Origin: Annulohypoxylon bovei var. microspora
Lineage: Eukaryota; Ascomycota; Sordariomycetes; Xylariales; Hypoxylaceae
Reading direction: 5' to 3'
NCBI GenBank assembly: GCA_022836615.1
Contig: MU405226.1
Span: forward strand, 62,001 to 126,000
DNA: 64,000 nucleotides
Shown here: one piece after another, positions 1-13,357 of the stretch
How the letters are laid out: every line of letters begins with the position of its first letter
Numbering within the stretch: the stretch's first letter is position 1
Translations under genes and position numbers: made by a program
The notes under the pieces: generated by a model
The model's database searches: none
The model's input: only the letters and a program-made list of their open reading frames with translations
What the model was told of the DNA's origin: nothing

Positions 1-1315
1 CAAAAAGTAAGTGTTGAGCAGTGGTCAGCCAGGTTAGACAGGGAAACAAATGGCTGTTTGGAAGTTCTCAACATATAGGAGATGAAGATCTAATAGTTCA
101 TGCTCTTAAGTTGCTTATATCGGCTACCATACCAAGTATAAGAGGGGAAGAATGGCTTGAGCCTCTTTACTCTTGTTGAGGGTGGCTTATGTTCCTGAGA
201 CATTCATCGTACAGGATTTGATGTAATAGGGGCATACGGCCATTGTAGATAACCTGCCGGAAGATGTTGAATACATGTCATAAGCTCATAGGATGCGTCA
301 TAATATTGTTGACCGAGCCGAGCATTTGGATACATGTGCTTATAGGAATTTAGGAACGTTAGAGAGTTGAGGTTGTACCTGTTCGACATTCGGATTCCGG
401 GGTTACCTTTTCACAATGTTTCCACTTCCACTGCTACATCCACGAAAAGATACTGGGGATATGGCTTTTTTCCCATTGGTATCATCTGTTATTTCCTACT
501 ATAAGGTACAGAGAGTTAAGCAGCGCTATTATGATTCCTTGTAAATGTTGGATCTAGCCTTCAACTCGATAAGTCCGGCGGAACGGATTCAACAGTGTGA
601 CGAAAAGAGATGTCTCCGGATGCCCGAATCATATCCGAGGCCCTTATCTTTCCGAGAAGGAATTGCTGATTCATACCGAACATTAAAGTCCGTGTCTCGT
701 TGGCCCAACAAATGGTATTTGTAAATGTGGAAAATATCATAGAAGAAAATGAAAACGAAGTGTTTTGAGTGAGAGTAAGATTGAAGATGTCCGTCTTATC
801 GAACACTGAAACTTAGGAATTAAAACAGTGGAAGTCCATGTAAAATACCTCAACTTATCTTTGATTAAAATATGGCGGGGGTTGTAGGTTGACTAAGAAA
901 TATAAGGTCAAGTTCATCCATATTTAGCCTAGCTTAATTGGATAAAAGGAAAACCGAGCTTCTGGGAAATCGTCATGCTCCTTGGCACTCTATCGCTCCT
1001 GCACTGCTGCAGTAACTAAAGACCCCTGTATTCCACGGATACGTCTTTTCCTTTTGTGGAAAGGTTAACAAAAGAAAAGGGATTTCGAGACCTGATCCAC
1101 CTAAAAATTCCTCACATTCAAGTCATATTAGTGCCAATTGGCGATGAGTCTTTGCTGACCCTTATGTACCTTTTTCACCTAGCATTTTTATTGATCGTCT
1201 AGATAACCTCCCGCCCCACGAAACCTTTTTTCCGATTATATTTTATCCCCCCAAGTACCCGTTCATTTTTCACACTTTTTGTCCACACGGTAACTTCGCT
1301 GTTGGTCGCGATCTG
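1..1315. other. intergenic, no supported gene
   Basis: This stretch has only short ORFs. Two on the minus strand (204-389 and 561-806) have mixed codon use and no family I recognise. The last few hundred bases would be the promoter and 5' leader of the NADH dehydrogenase gene. I see no clear repeat or RNA gene. Confidence 0.5.
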
Positions 1316-3179
1316 ATGGCATCGTCCTCGAGGGCATTAGGTCGGCTCACGGGCTCGGCTAGCAGACAGTTGTCTGTGCATGCGAATGCGCCCGCCGTCA
1401 ACTTTAGTACGACGTCATGCCCGCGAAACCCAACTTCTACCACCGTTGTCGCAAGAGCACGAGGAAGAGCTACAGTTCTGCCTCGCCAATTTACAAGATC
1501 ATATGCTGACGCGCCCCCGAAAAAGAAGCCGCGCAGAATCCGTAACACCCTCAAGTGGACATGGCGCTTCACTTATCTATCCCTCATTGCTGGCGTCGGC
1601 GCTGTCATCTATGATGGCTACTTGGACCGTCATCCGGAAGAACAATTCGTCCCTGATCCTCATAAGAAGACTTTGGTGATCCTTGGTGAGTACTTGGCCC
1701 GTTGCTAATTACCATTGGTTTTAATATATCTAACTATCTTTCTCTAAAGGTACTGGTTGGGGCTCTGTCGCTCTACTCAAGAAGCTAGATACTGCCAACT
1801 TCAATGTCGTTGTTATCTCTCCCCGCAACTATTTCCTCTTCACGCCTCTACTGCCATCCTGTACTACTGGAAATATCGAGCACCGTTCAATCATGGAACC
1901 CGTTCGCCAGATCCTACGCCACAAGAAAGCTGCCGTCAAGTTTTACGAAGCTGAGGCTACCCATATCGATGTAAACAAGAAGGTTGTCAAGATCACTGAC
2001 AACAGCGACATCAAGGGAAAAGTCCACGAAACCGAAGTACCCTACGACATGCTCGTTATTGGCGTGGGTGCCGAGAATGCTACTTTCGGTATTCCTGGTG
2101 TCCGTGAGCACAGCTGCTTCCTAAAGGAGATCAAAGATGCCCAGGCTATTCGTACCAAGATCATGGATTGCGTCGAGACCGCTGCTTTCAAGGATCAGGC
2201 ACCAGATGAGGTCGAACGTCTGCTCCATATGGTGGTTGTTGGCGGTGGCCCTACCGGTGTAGAGTTCGCTGGTGAGCTGCGGGATTTCTTCGATGAGGAT
2301 ATCCAGAAGCTTATCCCCGACATTGCTCCGCGGTTCAAGGTGACTCTCATCGAGGCTCTGCCTAATGTACTGCCTATGTTCAGCAAGCAGCTCATCGATT
2401 ACACCGAAAGTACCTTTAAGGAGGAGCATATTAACATTATGACTAAGACAATGGTTAAGCGGGTAACTGATAAAACGGTGGAGGCTGAAATCGCTGGTTC
2501 TGATGGCAAGAAGTCCACGATCGTAATTCCATTCGGTCTCCTTGTGTGGGCTACCGGCAACACGCTCCGCCCTATTGTCAGGGATCTCATGTCCCAAATC
2601 CCCGCCCAGAAGGATTCGAGACGTGGTCTTGCTGTTAATGAGTACCTCGTCGTTCAAGGAGCAAGAGATATTTGGGCTGTGGGTGACTGCGCTGTTGCCG
2701 GATATGCGCCAACTGCCCAGGTCGCCTCTCAAGAAGGCGCTTTCCTCGCTAGGTTGTTCAACAACATGGCCAGGACTGAGGATCTAGAGCAGAGGGTTCG
2801 CGATCTTAGCTCTGGTCTAAACCTCAAGCCTGGCAACACGCCAGAAGTGACACAAGAGATCGAAGCTACCGAGAAGCAACTACGTCGTATCAAGGACGTC
2901 AAGCCTTTCCACTACTCCCACCAAGGTAGCTTGGCCTATATTGGCAGTGAGAAGGCCGTCGCTGATGTCGCTTGGCTAAACGGCAACGTCGCCAGTGGCG
3001 GCAAGCTCACCTATCTCTTCTGGCGAAGCGCGTACTTGAGCATGTGCTTTAGCAGTAAGTTTACCCCTAGACTAATACAAACAATTCATGCTGACAGTTT
3101 TCTAGCCCGCAACCGTGTTCTCGTCGCTCTCGACTGGGTTAAAGCCAAGCTCTACGGACGAGACGTTTCCCGGGAGTAG
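1316..3179 (+). CDS. NDE1: alternative (type II) NADH-ubiquinone dehydrogenase, mitochondrial
   Basis: Single-subunit, non-proton-pumping NADH:ubiquinone oxidoreductase of the mitochondrial inner membrane. Exons are 1316-1685, 1750-3054 and 3106-3179, giving 582 residues. The first 60 residues are basic and Ser/Thr-rich like a transit peptide, followed by a membrane segment near residues 80-100. Two Rossmann motifs are visible: GTGWGS at about 124 (FAD) and GGGPTGVEFAGE at about 288 (NADH). The conserved stretch NYFLFTPLLPS follows the first. The C terminus (LYGRDVSRE) is typical of fungal NDE proteins. Intron 1 splices in phase to restore the first dinucleotide fold. Intron 2 is 51 nt, in frame and free of stops, so its retention would add 17 residues. 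I see no EF-hand insert of the calcium-regulated subtype. External (NDE) rather than internal (NDI) orientation is inferred from similarity only, and which NDE paralogue this is remains open. Confidence 0.93.
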
Positions 3180-4634
3180 ATGCTACTACACGATAATATC
3201 TAATCCCATCGAACAACCTTCTGTCCCATATCAAGATTTTCCCACTATGAATCGGAGTTGATGAGTTTTTCTCTTCCATGGGCCTGATCACCTTGTATAT
3301 TTCGTCTTCGTGGAGTTTTAGGGAAGTGCTAGCAAAACCCAATACTACGAGGACGGACTGGACAGAATTGGCTTTTTTTCTGAAAAGGGGGGCACGAATG
3401 GCACGCACATAAAACGCATAGAAAGTCGTCTCCTGTCTTAAGAATCCTAGGTTAGTGAATTAGGATAGGATAGACCGGCGGTACGCGAGGTTGGCTGGGG
3501 CGCGCATCCGTTTGTATTATGATCAGTAATTCATCATCGATGAGTCCTATGTAGTGATATGTATGTTCCTTATTTTACCGTAGACTGGAGGTCATAAGGG
3601 GAACACCGATGATTCAATAAGCATAACAAGTAATCCTGGGTTGCGAATTCGGGTCCTGCCCTGGGACTTGAATATCTTTGGCCACCTGAACGGTATTAAC
3701 CCAAACCCCCTAATAATATTTCAATCTTTCACTTTAGAAAGTCTCTTGAATAACGTCTCGTCACATGCAAAGGCATTTTAGAGCAAAATTCTCCACATAT
3801 TTTATTAGAGGGCTTATATTTTTAGGTGCTAGATAGCTTCACAGTCAGATTCAATTGGTATTTTCACTCCTCATTCGATGTTTTACAATTATTAGGTTAT
3901 ATTACCTATTTAATCTTATGTAGCTCTCGAGAACTAAAGCGTTAACAAGGCAGCTTATTGCTTTATCAACGAAACACCTATGTTTCGAGAACAATGAGCT
4001 ATCACCTAAATTCATAGAACCTTTTAAGATCTTAGGAAAGGTTGGATTGTAGGCGTATCGCCTAGCTCTCCCTAGTTAATACGCACGATTACATAACACA
4101 TTTTCTATCTAATATCTAGAACCTAGAATGTAGATCGTGGTCTTCGCATAACAAAAGGCACGAGGGAAAATATGACAAATCTTTAGATATATCGTACAAG
4201 TTCTTGGTTATTACCCCAAGAGCTATAGAGGAAGTTCATCAAACACATGCTTCCGATCAACCTCAGCTACGGTTGTATAGTAGAGAGTAGCCGACTCCTT
4301 GAATCTTGAAGGGTCAAGTATAATGTATATGCGACATTCATATGAGAATAGGAGATTCTAAGAAAGGCAGCTAAGTGTCTTCCTCTAGTATAGAATGTCT
4401 AACAAGGGTAGATGACGTCCAAATATCTAAGATCAACGCTTCCAAGATTTCTGCCAGATAGAAGGGCCATCGTGATCGACCAATTAAGGCGATCAAACCA
4501 GATAGCATCTTCATATCCCACATGCCCATGAACAGCACCGGTTCGATATCCCAAGAAACTCGGGCACAACTTTCAAAAGCCGTAGCCAAGCCATAGGTCG
4601 GACTCTATAGCCCATGGGTGCAAGACGCGTACGG
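3180..4634. other. intergenic, AT-rich, no supported gene
   Basis: About 1.45 kb between the dehydrogenase stop and the convergent GNAT gene. It is AT-rich with many stops in all frames. The ORFs at 4371-4589 and 4511-4705 have no recognisable family and lie at the 3' end of the GNAT gene. No clear repeat or RNA gene was seen. Confidence 0.5.
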
Positions 4635-6264
4635 TCAATTCGCCAATGGCTTTGCGGCAGGTTCCCTAACCATCGCATAAAGCTTGATGGCGGTGCCGTC
4701 GTCATTGCACTCTAGCTCCTTCGCAAACTTGAAGCCGAAGCGGCCATAGATCTGCATGTTTGGCACGTCCCGGCTAGACTCGAGGTAGCACTTCGCGCCC
4801 TCGACGTCAGCTTGGTCGGTCACGGTTTCCATCATGATGCGCCCGATTCCCTTGCCCTGGGCCTTGGGCGACACGACCATGATGTTGAGGAAATAGTATC
4901 CCCGGGGGTCGGTCCAGACCGATGATTGGGCTTTGGTCTGGGTCTCCTTCCAGATGTAATAGCGCTGGATATTTGTAATTAAGTCAGCGGCCTTTTTGCT
5001 TTGTTTTGTTTTGTTTTGGAGTTTGAAAAGGTGTATTGAGAAGTCGAAATGTCCATGTTCGGCAGTCAGAACCTTTCGACCCTGATCGCTTTGCTGACAC
5101 GGGCGCTGAAACGAGCCATGCGCATTGCGAAGGCGAGGCGGGGCTCTCTTTCTCCAAGACAGCGACCTCCTACTCCAACGGGTGAATCATAGCTATACTA
5201 CGTTGACGTATGATTTGGAAGAGAGTGACAAAAAGAAAACAGTAACCCGCGAAATGCAGCCAAGTCGGCAGATAAAAAATGCTTGTATTTTCTGAAGCGG
5301 AGACTTCACAAACTCACCTTGACGTTGAGACCCCCTCGGCCGTAGATGGCATTCATCCCGACTTGGTTAAGCCATAACTTCCAGCCCTCGACCCAGTCAT
5401 GCCAGGTCGATGTGTGTCCTGCCGCCTGCGGCTTTAACCAGCAAGCGACGCCGAGGACCTCATCGCTGCCGTCCTCCTTCGCGACGTGGAAGATGCCGTT
5501 GCGCATGCCCCATCGGCAGCGAATGCCAAGAGAGGCCGCGTTGCGCTGCGCGTTGAACTGATGAGCGGTGTTAGTACGCTGTATACGGACGCCACGGAGA
5601 ACCAATCACGGCTGAAATTCGACCTCAGCCCCTAAGTAGGCGAAACATGATAACATAGTGACTGTTTAATTTATCCGAGAAGCGCACTCGCGTGGCTCGT
5701 GGGTGGTACGCGGACGCAAAAACATGCAATTGGTAATTGGTAATGGTCAATATAAACCACGTTGCGCGGCCCATCTCCACGCCTCTGAAACGGAGTTCCT
5801 TGGCGTACAACATCGTGTTCGTGGGGATAGGGCCAGAAACTTGGCCGAAGCCCGGAACAATATACTTCATTCGAAGAGAGAAAACAAAAGATTCGAAACA
5901 TTTTGAAATTGGAATCCGATAGGCAAAAGAGAGAGAGACATGCATACCGTGGATTTGTCAAAGACCCAATTTCTGTACGGATCATCCGCGAAAGCTTGTC
6001 TTCAGTGGATGGGAGGGTAGGTTAGCATGAATGGTAAGGAGCTGAAGAAACTCATCAGCCGCAGCGCCACCCCTTTTCTCCCCCTTCTCCCCCTTCTCCC
6101 CCTCAGGTCATGTATGTACGATACGACCGTACCTACATCATGTAATCCCGTAGCTTCGGATTGTTACTTGCCGGCAGGCTGGAGGAACGAGGTAACACTT
6201 ACTGGATCACAGATATAGCACCTGGTATGTCTGCTTCCGTGAGGAGGGAGACTTGGATGGTCAT
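4635..6264 (-). CDS. GNAT-family N-acetyltransferase
   Basis: Predicted acetyl-CoA-dependent N-acetyltransferase of 227 residues; substrate unknown. I rebuilt four exons: 6264-6203, 5999-5948, 5557-5318 and 4964-4635. All junctions keep frame, and branch sites fit (GCTAAC, TACTAAC and CTGAC before the three acceptors). The motif-A core reads NIMVVSPKAQGKGIG, with the acetyl-CoA loop QGKGIG at about residues 154-159. The later motif CYLESS...YGRFGF is the usual fungal GNAT C-terminal half. The N-terminal exon begins MTIQVSLLTEADIPGA, the normal start of this family. The introns are unusually long for this window (203, 390 and 353 nt), which hides the gene from simple ORF calls. The long introns and the short second exon are the least certain parts of the model. 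Confidence 0.82.
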
Positions 6265-9200
6265 GGTTGTCGATGGACCCGATTCGGTGGAATTCGCCGA
6301 CTTATACGAAAATGGTAGGTGACGTAAATGGTACACTGGTATATTCACTCTGTATGAATCGATCTAAGGCTGTTTACTTCCCTAGGCTGCACCATACCTA
6401 CAAATATATGTATAATATGTATAATAGGTATGTATGATTATTCCGAGATTTCTTCAAACATAGAAGAGGGATTTTATATAAGCAAGTTATCTGAATTGAG
6501 ATACATATTTGAACTGACGTTTCTCCAGGGGTGTTATGTGTGATAAGCCCAAAAAAGCATTTACGTATTAGATAAGATAGAGGTTTAGAGGCTACAAGAG
6601 GCTATAAGAGGCTAGGGGTATCTGTGAGTTCAAGGTTTAGCTTCTATTCCCATTAGCGTCATTGGTATCTTGTTGTGATCACTCTCCTGATAGGTGCCGT
6701 GCGATGTCGTGCCGTATAGTATTACATAACCGGAACCGGACCAGAATTGATCGACTATCAGATGTTCAATTCTATACAAAACAAAACCATCGTGGAATCA
6801 TGGATCCAGCCTCACTCCACCACCTACTGTGTACTAGTAGACGAATGGGTCTTTCCAGGGTTATGGGTGCTAACTTTTAAGCCTTACCATCCCATAGCCC
6901 GAGAACTTCAACCCCTGTTCATTCCCTAGATAAGCCACAACTTTATCACTCAAGAAACACATGCTAGAAATAGTTGGAAATAGCATCACAATTGTGAGGA
7001 GACCGTAACATCGCCCAGCTTACGGTAACCTCGTCGGGGGCCATTGGATCTCAATCTGTCTTATATAGGCTGACGGAGATCAAGTCTTGGTGCCCAAAAA
7101 GTCGCCAAGCTACCAGCTGCTATGCACGTTGAGCACACGGGATTCCAAGGGTTAGGCGAATGAAAACACATTCTCAACCTCCTTTTCCTTGCTTGAGGTA
7201 TTTCAACTTCTAGATAGTCGACGAAGTAAGGCTAGTAAGGCTGAACTCTAGACTTCCCTTGGCTCTGCTCGAAATAGTTGCGTTTTTGTTTGATATTTAA
7301 AGCTGAGGTTAATCAGACCAGATCTTGGGGTTTCTCTTTCCCGTTCGTGTAACTCTTGTCGTTTTGAGACACCTAAAGTCTTGTTCTGTTTACCTTTTAG
7401 CATCTTGAATGCATACTACTAGCGTTATAACTTTGCATTTGGTTAATGAGAAGTTATTACTTATCCCCCTCCAAAGCATCAATGATTATGGTCTTATTAC
7501 AAAAAGACGGGGCTGGACATGCGGTAGTGATGGAGAAGTGGGAAAATAACTGCCTGGTGTTCTTTGGTTGACTAACTTGACTTCAATACTAGAAGGTCTG
7601 CTAGGTGCTTGGACATTAGTGCTAGTTGGGTAATCACGAAGATCAAACTACTAGGTACCTACATACCTAAGGTAGAGTTTACAGCATCAATGTAGGTGGC
7701 TGAGTTGATTGGGATGATTGTAGCTTCTTAGAGCTGAGGTTGCGAGGCTAAAGAGGTAGGCACTAAACATGGGTTGAGTCTCGGCAGTCTCCCGGCAGGA
7801 GGAATAACTTCCTTCTCGGAAGGACCCTAGCCCTGCAGCTGCCCTGTCTCTTTCGGAAGAAGACCGGGGGAGGTTCTAGGAAAGACCTTCCAGTTTCCGA
7901 GCCTTTATTTTTCGTCTAAACCTACCATGGAAAGTCCAACCTTATCATGAACAACATCAACTTCTTGACTCGAAGGTTGGTACGAAATCAATTCTGTCAC
8001 CTTATTGCTTCGGATAGAGAATCTTCCTATCTTTCCGACCCAATGGATCATAATTAAATGATTATCCTGCATTGATCTGTATAAGCTTTCCCAAATCTCT
8101 TAAACTGAGATGCAATCTATGTTCCAAGTCACGATCAGCGAACCTCAAAGCTTGAAGGTTACAAACCAGATCCTCCTCGTGAAGGAAAAGGCTTCCGGTG
8201 ACTTGGCTGGGTTGGCGCCGAGCCCTCAGCGTCGCTAACCTTACCCTTTTAAGAGTCTGTGTACTATGTGCACTGCTCTAACTCAATATACGCGCAAGTG
8301 GCTATCCCCTAAAGGAAGATATAACTCTTGGCGAGTGTGAAATATCTGCGGGTGGAGGTCCTCCTCATTCATCTCGAAACATCGGTCGTCTACCTTATTA
8401 TTATGAGGTAGTGTAAACCCGCTGGAAGCAGATAAACCACATCTGATTGATGTTACTGTTTTCTCTTTGAGGCAACTGAGAGTGTTGTCCCAAGAGCCTA
8501 CTTCTCATATTCAATTGTGTTGCAACAAGCGCCAGATTCTTCAATATGTTGCAGAGTGTCGGGACTCACGCCAGCCAGCACAGTCCGCTAAAATGCAAGA
8601 AATACTAGGAATGCAAGACGCCGATCTGTATCAAGTTCGGCGCCGTTGGTCAAGACCCTGGATGAAACCTGGAACTCCCCGCAAATAGCCCCTGTCTGAG
8701 ACAGGACGCCCCGGTCATTTTGTAACAACGTCAACCTCAAATTCTATGCAGTAAAATCAACAACCGACGACGACCTGAGTATCTTCTAGAACTCACAATT
8801 GGCGAAGCCAAACCCTAAGATCACCGGCGAAACTGTATGGGGTTTCGCTGTGCTACTCCCTCCAGTCCATTTTGGGCGAAAATAAGTACGTAGGAGGTGA
8901 CCTTCACATGGACACACATGTCCTCCTTAGCTGTTGAGCCTCAAACTACTGACTGAGAGTCCGTCGGTTCTTGCAAACTGACATTGGCGCGCGCCTTCAT
9001 TCATCTACACACATGCGTAATTTGTGTTCAAGTACGACGACGTCAGCTCATCATCAAGACACCAGCATGATCTGGTTACCTAAACAGCTTTAGTTTAGTA
9101 CCTAGGTAGCTGATCTTTCGGCAAGTTAAGTCGTCGTAAACCTGTCAAGCAGTCTTAACCAATGTAGTTTGCGCGGGCAATAGTTTGCTCGCTTCTATCG

Positions 9201-9787
9201 CAATCAAGTCTGGCAGCATCGACAGCAAACTTCAATGCTCTAGTCCCATTCAAGTGAAGACCCCGTCGGCATTATGAGCCTGGGCGAAAGAGAGTCCCAC
9301 ATGGAAATGTCATGTTGGTCGACCAGGGATGCGGCCGTCAAGGGTTCGTCGAAGGGGCCTCCATTTGCACCCTTGAGACATGTTGCACTAGGTCAGCTAA
9401 AGTCTCCCGAACCCCCAGGTCGGAGACCTTCTCCTTAGATCTGATACGCCTTCTCTCAATTCGTATTCTCTTCTCTCATTACTTCGTAACACCGATATCC
9501 TTGGCTCTTTTCTCTTTCTTTCAATTCTTTTTCTCTCTTTTCCTCCTAAGGCGGGCCTTCTTGTATTCGTTTCGTCATTCCCCAGGTTTGGGTTCTTGGT
9601 ATTCAGTTCATTCCATCCTGTCGCTCCTGTCGCTCGGTCTGCCTAATCGATTCCGTTTCTGGGAGAATTTAATAATAATTGTCGTTCGTTTTCTTGCTGT
9701 TTCGCCTATTCGGTCATGTTATGAAGGGATCAAGACAGGTGCTTGGATGCAGAGCATTTCCGCGCACGATAGATTTTGAACAGTAAC
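6265..9787. other. long intergenic region, 3.5 kb, no supported gene
   Basis: No ORF here has a recognisable domain. It holds a small 10-bp tandem repeat at 6588-6617 (aggctayaag-like, three copies) and a TAGGTA/TACCTA cluster near 7650-7675. Before the membrane-protein start there is a pyrimidine-rich tract (about 9425-9550), probably promoter and 5' leader. The ORF 9312-9779 lies in that leader and shows no domain. Confidence 0.5.
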
Positions 9788-11593
9788 ATGCCGCCATCTA
9801 ACAGCAAACGACAATCCCAGGACGCCCGATTATGGAAAATGTCACCAAAAATGTATCGGCGATCGAAGCTTCAGTCACGAGGTAGCCTAGGACGCGGAGA
9901 TGCTGGGAGTGACTCTCTTAGCAGTCGAGGATTAAGAGCACGCCTGGTCGTTACTCGAGACCGAGCTGGTAGTTTTGGAACACGCGACAACGACGACAAA
10001 GTTGAAAGGCGTGATTTTCGTACATTTGATCAAGATTTAGTTGATGGGATATCGGACAGTTCTGACGACTCTGGGGATGAGCTTGGAGGCTTCAGTGACG
10101 ACGACAGTGGCAGTGATGACGATGATATGGATGTCGCTGGTCCCCCTCCCCAGCAACAGATACAGCCCTCTCCATCTCCATATCCATCTCTGGCGAGTTC
10201 TTCGGGATCTATTGTCACTCTGACTGCTTTACAACCGACTCAAGCTACTCCTCAGCCGAAAGCTGTGATCACTGCTCTCCCGGTGTTACCATCTCCCACG
10301 AGACCTGTTCTGGTACGCACATACAACACTCGAGCAAATGTGATGTAAGCTAATTCGTTGTTTAACAGGCAGCGCCAACATATACAGACCTGGGTGATAT
10401 TAACAACTACTCACCTACAACCGAGAAGAAGGAAGAGGGCGATATGAATACTATGCCTGCATCTACTTTTACTACAAAGATTCAGTCGGCATCTACACCC
10501 ACGACTATCTTAGCAGCTATGGCATCAACCTCCGCAATAGGACAGATACCACAACAAGCTTTAGACAATAGCGACAATAATAACGATGGGGATAAACATA
10601 AGATGCACGATAAAGACCCCCCTCCCCGAGGATTGGATCCTGTAGCGGAGCACCTTCTCATCGCTGCGGGCGCTATTGGTAAGTCGATTTTTTTATTAAA
10701 AAAATAGTGAATCGGTCAGCTAATGAGTTCAAGGTGCTTTCATTCTGTTTTGCTTCATTGGCTGGGTTATTTTTAGAGTAATGAAGAAAACCAAGGGCCA
10801 AGGCATCGGCGTCAGTGGTGGTTTCATCGACCAATTCCCCTGGAGACGAAGGGGGCCGATGGATGGTACTCAGGATGGCCGTGCGATGTATATGGCTAAC
10901 GAGGCACCTCCTCTCTATGAAAAGGGTGAATATGGTACCATGCAGTCAGGCACTTACTTTGGTCCTAACAAGCCATATCCGCCCGGACCAGGCAGCGCCG
11001 CTCGCTCGGTCATTTCGAGTTCTGGAATGGGTACACTGCGACCAATACCAAATAATGACTCGGCATTGGCCAGCATCCTCGATCAGTACCCGGCGGGCAA
11101 CGAAGGCGCAGCCAATAGTAGCGACATCAACCTCACCATGAGAACTCAAGAAACTCAGCCATACTACACCGCGTCAGAGCTTGCTCGTCTACAGCCGGAC
11201 AACTATACCCCACCGAGACGGGTTGGGAATCGAGCTAGCGAACTATCATCGATCTCATCTGGGTTTGGCGACGGCGACATCATCATACCACCACCGTTGG
11301 CGGTTAGTAAGACTTCTTCGGATGAAGCTGTGGACAACTCAACTACTAGAGACACCGCTCGAGACTCTACTCGAGAGTCTTGGATGGATCGAGAGGGGGG
11401 TAGGAGGGAGACGGTATATACAACTACAAGTGAGGATCGACCAGCTCGGTTCCGATCTATAGGCAGCTGGGTAAACCAGCAGGCAGGTCGGACGAAGCGA
11501 GCAGGATCAAGGGCGCGGGAACGTGGAGAGGTGCCAGTCATGCCGGCGATCCCAGGGGAAATAAGCGCAATTCGGCAGACGGCCTACCGGTGA
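9788..11593 (+). CDS. fungal-specific single-pass membrane protein
   Basis: Protein of 564 residues from exons 9788-10312, 10369-10678 and 10734-11593. Both introns have good sites and branch points (GCTAAT), and the frame is kept. There is no signal peptide. Residues 1-175 are polar, with a Ser/Asp/Glu-rich acidic patch at about 90-120 and a Pro/Gln/Ser-rich stretch. One strong membrane segment lies at about 268-292 and is created by the second splice (IAAGAIG joined to AFILFCFIGWVIF), followed by a basic stop-transfer MKKTKGQG. The long C-terminal tail is rich in Ser, Thr, Arg and Pro and is probably cytoplasmic. The first ATG in good frame is at 9788; the longer frame starts with a TTG. 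I know similar uncharacterised proteins across Sordariomycetes but cannot assign a function. A cell-surface sensor or scaffold role would be a guess. Confidence 0.8.
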
Positions 11594-13357
11594 TCTATCA
11601 TTCAATCTAATACAAAATAGCCCGATACGATACTAATCTCAGTCTTGACTGCTTCCCTAGCACCACGGGGACTTTCTTTTCGAAACGTCGATCTGAGATA
11701 CCTAAGAGAAGCCAACCTACATTAGGATAACGATAGGGATTGTCAGATTTCAAGTTGAAAAAATAAAAAAATAAAGCACATTCGTGTCGTGTTCGTGTAC
11801 ACCAGCCAATGTTGTGTATATGAGGACACATATAACGTCTACACTTGTACCGTGGTTACCAGTTCGACGATGCGTTCCATTTTCACCTAGCGTCTTGTAC
11901 AGTTGGAATCTACTTGCTGGCGTTTAGGTCAATATTTTCAACATTTATACCACGCATTTCTCATGTTAGGAGGACTGGAAAGGAGGCATCGTGTGGGACA
12001 GAATTAATGTAAAGGGGGCCGACGATAACGACTATTATAGAATCGATTCATTTCAACCTAGCTATAAATCAATCCCATTCTAGTTTTTAGAATTGATTAT
12101 CTAGTATACACTTGTTCCAAATGTTGCCAAAGAATAATGTCGACACGTGGATATCCTCTGACGTCAAAAGAGAATTGTTGTTCACCACACATAGCAAACT
12201 CGCAGACTCGTAATACAAGGCTAAGATTAATGCCTCAATCATCTCGAAAGCATTAGAAATTCAGAAATGATCTGCTCTGTTCACTATGGGTATAGACGAT
12301 CTCATGTGGAGCAGTTTCGTTGTCGGTGCTGCTAGGCGCCAAATTCATAAATTTCGCTACCGGTTACCGTACTGATCGGTCGCTATAAAGATAATAGTAC
12401 GAAGTAACCCGAGAATGAAATTTCCGTCCGAAGTTTTCGCATAGTCACGAACGGTTCGTACATGATAAAATCGGGCATAAATCAGACGCGCGTTGATTAT
12501 GAGGAGCTTAGTTGGCCTAGAAAGAATGGAAGTTATAAATCAAGGAAAACTTGTTGGATTAGCAGAAGGCGCTGCTGTCTGAGCTGAGATACACAGCCCC
12601 AAAGCCTAGTGGCGCGGTGTTCCTTCAGTTCCGTTACCCGCTACTAATAGCGGGGGATGTCTTGTAAATAGTAGTAAAAATTAATAGGAACGAGTCCACC
12701 GTAGCTGCGTAGGCAGACCGGCAGCTGACCGAGAAGTAATTGAACCTTGTGAAGTTAACGAAGCAGCGAACGTTGCAAACAAAAGAGAAAGCACATGACG
12801 ACAATGAGACCGATAACACCTTCCGTCGCATGCAGAATCTCGGGATCTCCAACTTTTGTATTCGGTATATATGTAGCTAGGTAGTTAACCCTAATATTAG
12901 GCAACTTCTTATACCTAACTATTCCCTCTTCGTTCTTTCATCCTGTATCTACCTACTTTATTTAGAAGAACATTACTTCAATGTTGGCCTTTTTGAGTCT
13001 ACAAGTTACATAATTAAACCTTGGCGTACACCCCATTCTTTCTTATAACTCAGCCTCATTATCGTCGCTACCTAGATATGTCCACGGTACAGATCTGCGC
13101 CTAGCTTTTACTTCCGTTACCCCCTACCTCGCCTACTTACCTTACTAACCACCTACATAAGAGCGTACATTAGATCACCTGCACTCGACTTCGAGACTTT
13201 TATTTAGAAACCTATCAAACACCCTTCTTTTGTCAACTGACACATTGTATATTGTCCGCCTCAGTTGATTACCTATCGAATTTCCCTTGCGTAGCCAACT
13301 CCGGTCATAAAGTGTACATACGAATGAACAAATGAACCATTGCAACATCTTCCGAAA
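11594..13357. other. intergenic, AT-rich, no supported gene
   Basis: About 1.76 kb between two genes on the plus strand. Stops are frequent in all frames. The small minus-strand ORFs at 11607-11831 and 12634-12852 have no family. The last 450 bp (from about 12900) are rich in CTACCT motifs and pyrimidines, and are likely the promoter of the next gene. Confidence 0.45.

Noticed and set aside
204..806. Two minus-strand ORFs that might form a two-exon gene
   Set aside because: No convincing splice pair joins them, codon use is mixed and no family is recognised.
5625..5985. Overlapping minus-strand ORFs inside the GNAT gene
   Set aside because: They read through intron 2 and exon 2 in wrong frames; the spliced GNAT model explains the region.
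9312..9779. 155-residue ORF just upstream of the membrane-protein gene
   Set aside because: It lies in the pyrimidine-rich leader, has hydrophobic low-complexity content and no domain.
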